DNA from: CAZYFH01 sp964646815
Lineage (GTDB): Bacteria; Acidobacteriota; Vicinamibacteria; Vicinamibacterales; UBA8438
Length of the DNA: 64,000 nucleotides
NCBI GenBank assembly: GCA_964646815.1
Contig: CAZYFH010000008.1
Span: forward strand, 1 to 64,000
Direction: 5' to 3'
Both the position numbers and the translations under genes were made by a program. Numbering within the stretch: the stretch's first letter is position 1; each line of letters opens with the position of its first letter. Of this stretch, positions 61,877 through 64,000 are shown piece after piece. The notes beneath the pieces are model-generated. The model saw only the letters and a program-made list of their open reading frames with translations, ran no database searches and had not been told where the DNA came from.

Positions 61877-63448
61877 CTATCGAAATCGTCGGCAGTCGAT
61901 GCCGTACTTTTTCACCTTGTAGTTGACGATCCGTTCCGTCGAGTCGAGGAGCTTTGCGGCTTTGACCCGGTTGCCGCGCGTGGTCTTGAGCGCGTCCTGC
62001 AGCAGATCCTTTTCGTAGGCGCCAACGGCGTCGGCCAGCGAGACGTTCGTGGTCGTCCCCGACGCCTCACCCGTCTGCAGGGACGGCGGTAGATGATGCG
62101 CATGAACGACGCTGCCGTCGCAGACCAGTACCGCGCGCTCGATGGCGTTCTCCAACTCCCGCACGTTGCCGGGCCAGTGATATGCCATGAACATATCGAT
62201 GGCGGGGGTCGAGACGCGTTTCACGCTCTTCCCGTGCTCGACGGAGTATTTGTCGAGAAAGCTGTCGGCGAGGAGCAACACGTCGGTCTTTCGCTCCCGT
62301 AGCGGCGGAACGAAGATCGTGAACACATCGAGCCGGTAGTGGAGGTCCTCGCGAAAGGTCCCGGCGGCGATGGCCTTCTCGAGGTCGCCGTTGGTCGCAG
62401 CAATCATCCGCACATTTGCCTTGACGGAGGCGGTGCCGCCAAGACGTTCGAATTCCTTCTCCTGAAGCACGCGGAGCAGCTTGACCTGGGTCGAGAGGTT
62501 GATGTCGCCGATCTCGTCCAGGAAGACCGAGCCGCCCTCCGCGAGTTCGAACCGGCCCTTTTTTCGCGTGGCCGCGCCCGTAAAGGCGCCTTTCTCGTAT
62601 CCGAACAGCTCGGATTCGATCAGGGAATCCGGGAGCGCCGCACAGCTCACCTTGACGAACGGCTTCTTGCCGCGCGGCGAGTTGTAGTGGATGGCGTGCG
62701 CGATCAGTTCTTTGCCGGTACCGGACTCGCCGCGAATCAGGACTGTCGTGTTGGTGGCGGCGACGCGTGCGATCTGCTCGTAGACTTGCCGCATCGGACC
62801 GCTCGTCCCGATTATCTGGGAAAAGTCGTAGCGCTCTTTCAGCTCTGCCTTTAGGTGGATGTTTTCGTCGAGCAGCCGCTGACGCTCGGCCTCGGCGGCC
62901 TGTTGCAGGCGAATCGCCTGACCAAACATGGTCGACACGACTCGACAGACATGTAGGTCGCGATCGTAGTTGCGCGTCTTCTCGAATGGGAAATCGACGT
63001 TGAGCGCGCCGATCGACCTCCGCTCGCCAGGGATCGGCACCGACATGAAAGTGATCTCCGAGCCTGCTCCCTGCTGCCGTCGTCCGGTCCGATGGAGAAA
63101 CATCGGTTCCTGGCTGATCTGTGGCACGACGACCGGCTTGCCGCTGGCCACGACGCGCCCCGTGATCCCCTCGCCCATCTCCCATTCGGCGTGTCGGCCT
63201 GCACCGGTCAGGCCCGCGGACGCCTCGACCCGCAGCCGGCCGGTATCCGGGTCGGCGAGCACGACCGCGCTTCGAATCACGCCGTAGTCATGGTCCAGCA
63301 ACTCGAGGGCACGCTGGAGACCGGCGCGCGGGCTCTGCGCCACAGTTAGCGCTTGGTTGATCTCGGCGAGGATCGCCAGCGGTCTGACGTCGTCGGCGAG
63401 CGCCTTCAGCTTCTTCATCGTCCGTGTCTTGGTGGCCCTCGAAACCAT
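61877..63448 (-). CDS. Sigma-54-dependent activator with N-terminal GAF domain (NifA/NtrC-like)
   Basis: A 523-residue enhancer-binding protein. A GAF domain fills about residues 20-180 in place of an NtrC receiver, so it is not phosphorylated by a kinase. The AAA+ domain has Walker A GESGTGKE (240-247), ESELFGYEKGAFTGA with the sigma-54-contacting GAFTGA loop (287-292), and the EIGD/WPGNVRELENAIERA segments. A Fis-type helix-turn-helix closes it. ATG 63448 was chosen; TTG 63466 and ATG 63418 are alternatives. Placed before glnD, it probably activates nitrogen genes in response to a small molecule or GlnB. A MITE-like element lies just upstream. Confidence 0.93.
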   Translation of the reverse strand: MVSRATKTRTMKKLKALADDVRPLAILAEINQALTVAQSPRAGLQRALELLDHDYGVIRSAVVLADPDTGRLRVEASAGLTGAGRHAEWEMGEGITGRVVASGKPVVVPQISQEPMFLHRTGRRQQGAGSEITFMSVPIPGERRSIGALNVDFPFEKTRNYDRDLHVCRVVSTMFGQAIRLQQAAEAERQRLLDENIHLKAELKERYDFSQIIGTSGPMRQVYEQIARVAATNTTVLIRGESGTGKELIAHAIHYNSPRGKKPFVKVSCAALPDSLIESELFGYEKGAFTGAATRKKGRFELAEGGSVFLDEIGDINLSTQVKLLRVLQEKEFERLGGTASVKANVRMIAATNGDLEKAIAAGTFREDLHYRLDVFTIFVPPLRERKTDVLLLADSFLDKYSVEHGKSVKRVSTPAIDMFMAYHWPGNVRELENAIERAVLVCDGSVVHAHHLPPSLQTGEASGTTTNVSLADAVGAYEKDLLQDALKTTRGNRVKAAKLLDSTERIVNYKVKKYGIDCRRFR

Positions 63449-63496
63449 GGCCGAAACCCGTGCCAAGGAACGTGCCAGGTCAAGGAGGGCCAGGTA

Positions 63497-63674
63497 CTAG
63501 TGACCTGTCTCGGGTGAATCAAGAGCGCTCGCCGGGCAGGGCATCCCGCGATGGCCGGCGCGGGACCATGCGTCAGCGCGGTCACAGACGGTGTGTTTGC
63601 TCCCTCGTCGCACTTTGTCAGCCGGGCGCCGCGTGCCGGTGAACACTACTGATTCACCCGATACAGGCCACTAG
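63497..63674. mobile_element. MITE-like element with 25-bp terminal inverted repeats
   Basis: Left arm 63497-63521 and right arm 63650-63674 are reverse complements at 23 of 25 bases; the first 20 of the left read CTAGTGACCTGTCTCGGGTG. Both ends finish in CTAG, which may be a 4-bp target duplication (as in IS5-type elements), leaving 21-bp terminal repeats. The ~128 bp inside has no gene. The right end overlaps the stop codon of gltD (63671-63673). Transcribed, the arms would make a long stable hairpin before the sigma-54 activator gene. Confidence 0.8.
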
Positions 63675-64000
63675 ACGGGCGCGGGTAGCCCGGACGAGCC
63701 CATGAGATAGGCATCGATTCCGCGCGCGGCGCTCCGCCCTTCCGCGATGGCCCACACGATCAGCGATTGACCGCGCTGCATGTCGCCAGCCGTGAAGATC
63801 GCCGGAACGCTGGTCATCCAGTTCGTATCCCGCCACACGTTGCCCCGATCGGTCAGTCGCACCCCGAGCTCGGTCAGCATGCCTGGCCGCTCGGGACCCA
63901 GGAACCCCATCGCCAGCAGCACGAGGTCGGCGTCAACCTGAAACTCGCCGCCCGCGACCGGATCGAACACCGGCCGGCCGTTCCGACTTGTCATCTCGAC
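63671..64000 (-). CDS. gltD: Glutamate synthase small subunit (GltD), C-terminal fragment (cut by window edge)
   Basis: The last ~109 residues of a NADPH-dependent FAD/iron-sulfur oxidoreductase that feeds electrons to the glutamate synthase large subunit in ammonia assimilation. The visible part contains the VDADLVLLAMGFLGPE strand, RGNVWRD, and the second FAD loop VPAIFTAGDMQRGQSLIVWA followed by EGRSAARGID, as in GltD. The start lies past base 64000. The stop codon falls inside the right repeat of the MITE-like element, so the final residues may be altered by insertion. Confidence 0.93.
   Translation of the reverse strand, partial: VEMTSRNGRPVFDPVAGGEFQVDADLVLLAMGFLGPERPGMLTELGVRLTDRGNVWRDTNWMTSVPAIFTAGDMQRGQSLIVWAIAEGRSAARGIDAYLMGSSGLPAPV

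Noticed and set aside
63449..63480. TGGCAC repeats resembling a sigma-54 -24 element before the activator gene
   Set aside because: The GG and GC dinucleotides are one base too far apart for -24/-12 promoters, and the sites overlap the possible start codons.

Overview
The window is GC-rich and almost fully coding. It looks like a chromosome segment of an Acidobacteriota bacterium, probably of the Vicinamibacteria. This is inferred from the protein families: several PQQ-type beta-propeller dehydrogenases, a DUF1501 plus cytochrome/DUF1549/DUF1553 pair, two copies of a secreted 'DLQG(Y/I)W' family of unknown function, and TreT with DUF5752. No rRNA, tRNA or CRISPR array was found by eye.

Layout. 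0-6.1 kb: 3' part of metH, a CPA2-type antiporter, mutM, a GNAT acetyltransferase and a TrmH-type RNA methyltransferase. 6.1-6.6 kb: an internally deleted IS6-family element. 6.6-17 kb: secreted or periplasmic catabolic proteins (amidohydrolase, two metallo-beta-lactamase-fold enzymes, a haem/copper monooxygenase-like protein, a PQQ-like propeller enzyme). 17.2-19.4 kb: a decay zone with a probably truncated secreted protein and fragments of a Ser/Thr kinase, a serine recombinase and a DUF4126 membrane protein, around one intact lectin-like secreted protein. 19.5-22.8 kb: a complete frdABCD operon for haem-free quinol:fumarate reductase. 23.6-28.3 kb: a dihaem cytochrome c overlapping a PQQ alcohol dehydrogenase, then a glucose-dehydrogenase-type quinoprotein. 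29.5-32.1 kb: an acyl desaturase followed by a histidine kinase that is nearly all membrane at its N-terminus and an OmpR-type regulator, a possible membrane-state sensing circuit. 32.3-40.7 kb: DUF1501, a large cytochrome/LamG/DUF1553 protein, gamma-glutamyltransferase, tag and a PEGA protein. 40.7-43 kb: a secreted tandem cyclophilin and the second DLQG(Y/I)W protein.

43.0-46.9 kb: an overlapping lysine/diaminopimelate operon headed by a double-ACT protein (ACT-dapB-dapA-dapD-dapE). 47-52.4 kb: quinone oxidoreductase, a TreT/DUF5752 trehalose pair, an amidohydrolase, a SEC-C membrane microprotein and an aldo/keto reductase. 52.9-54 kb: a nitrate-transporter-type MFS pseudogene with several independent lesions. 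54.1-64 kb: a compact nitrogen-control cluster on the minus strand: gltD (partial), a GAF/sigma-54 activator, glnD, glnB, glnA, glnE. A 178-bp MITE-like element with 25-bp terminal inverted repeats lies between gltD and the activator gene.

The nitrogen cluster holds the substrate enzyme (GS), its adenylyltransferase (GlnE), the PII signal protein with Tyr51, the uridylyltransferase (GlnD) and a sigma-54 activator, so the whole glutamine-sensing cascade could be co-regulated here. The most distinctive observations are the MITE at the head of that cluster, the desaturase-kinase-regulator trio, the ACT-headed dap operon and the transposon and pseudogene remnants with reconstructable lesions.
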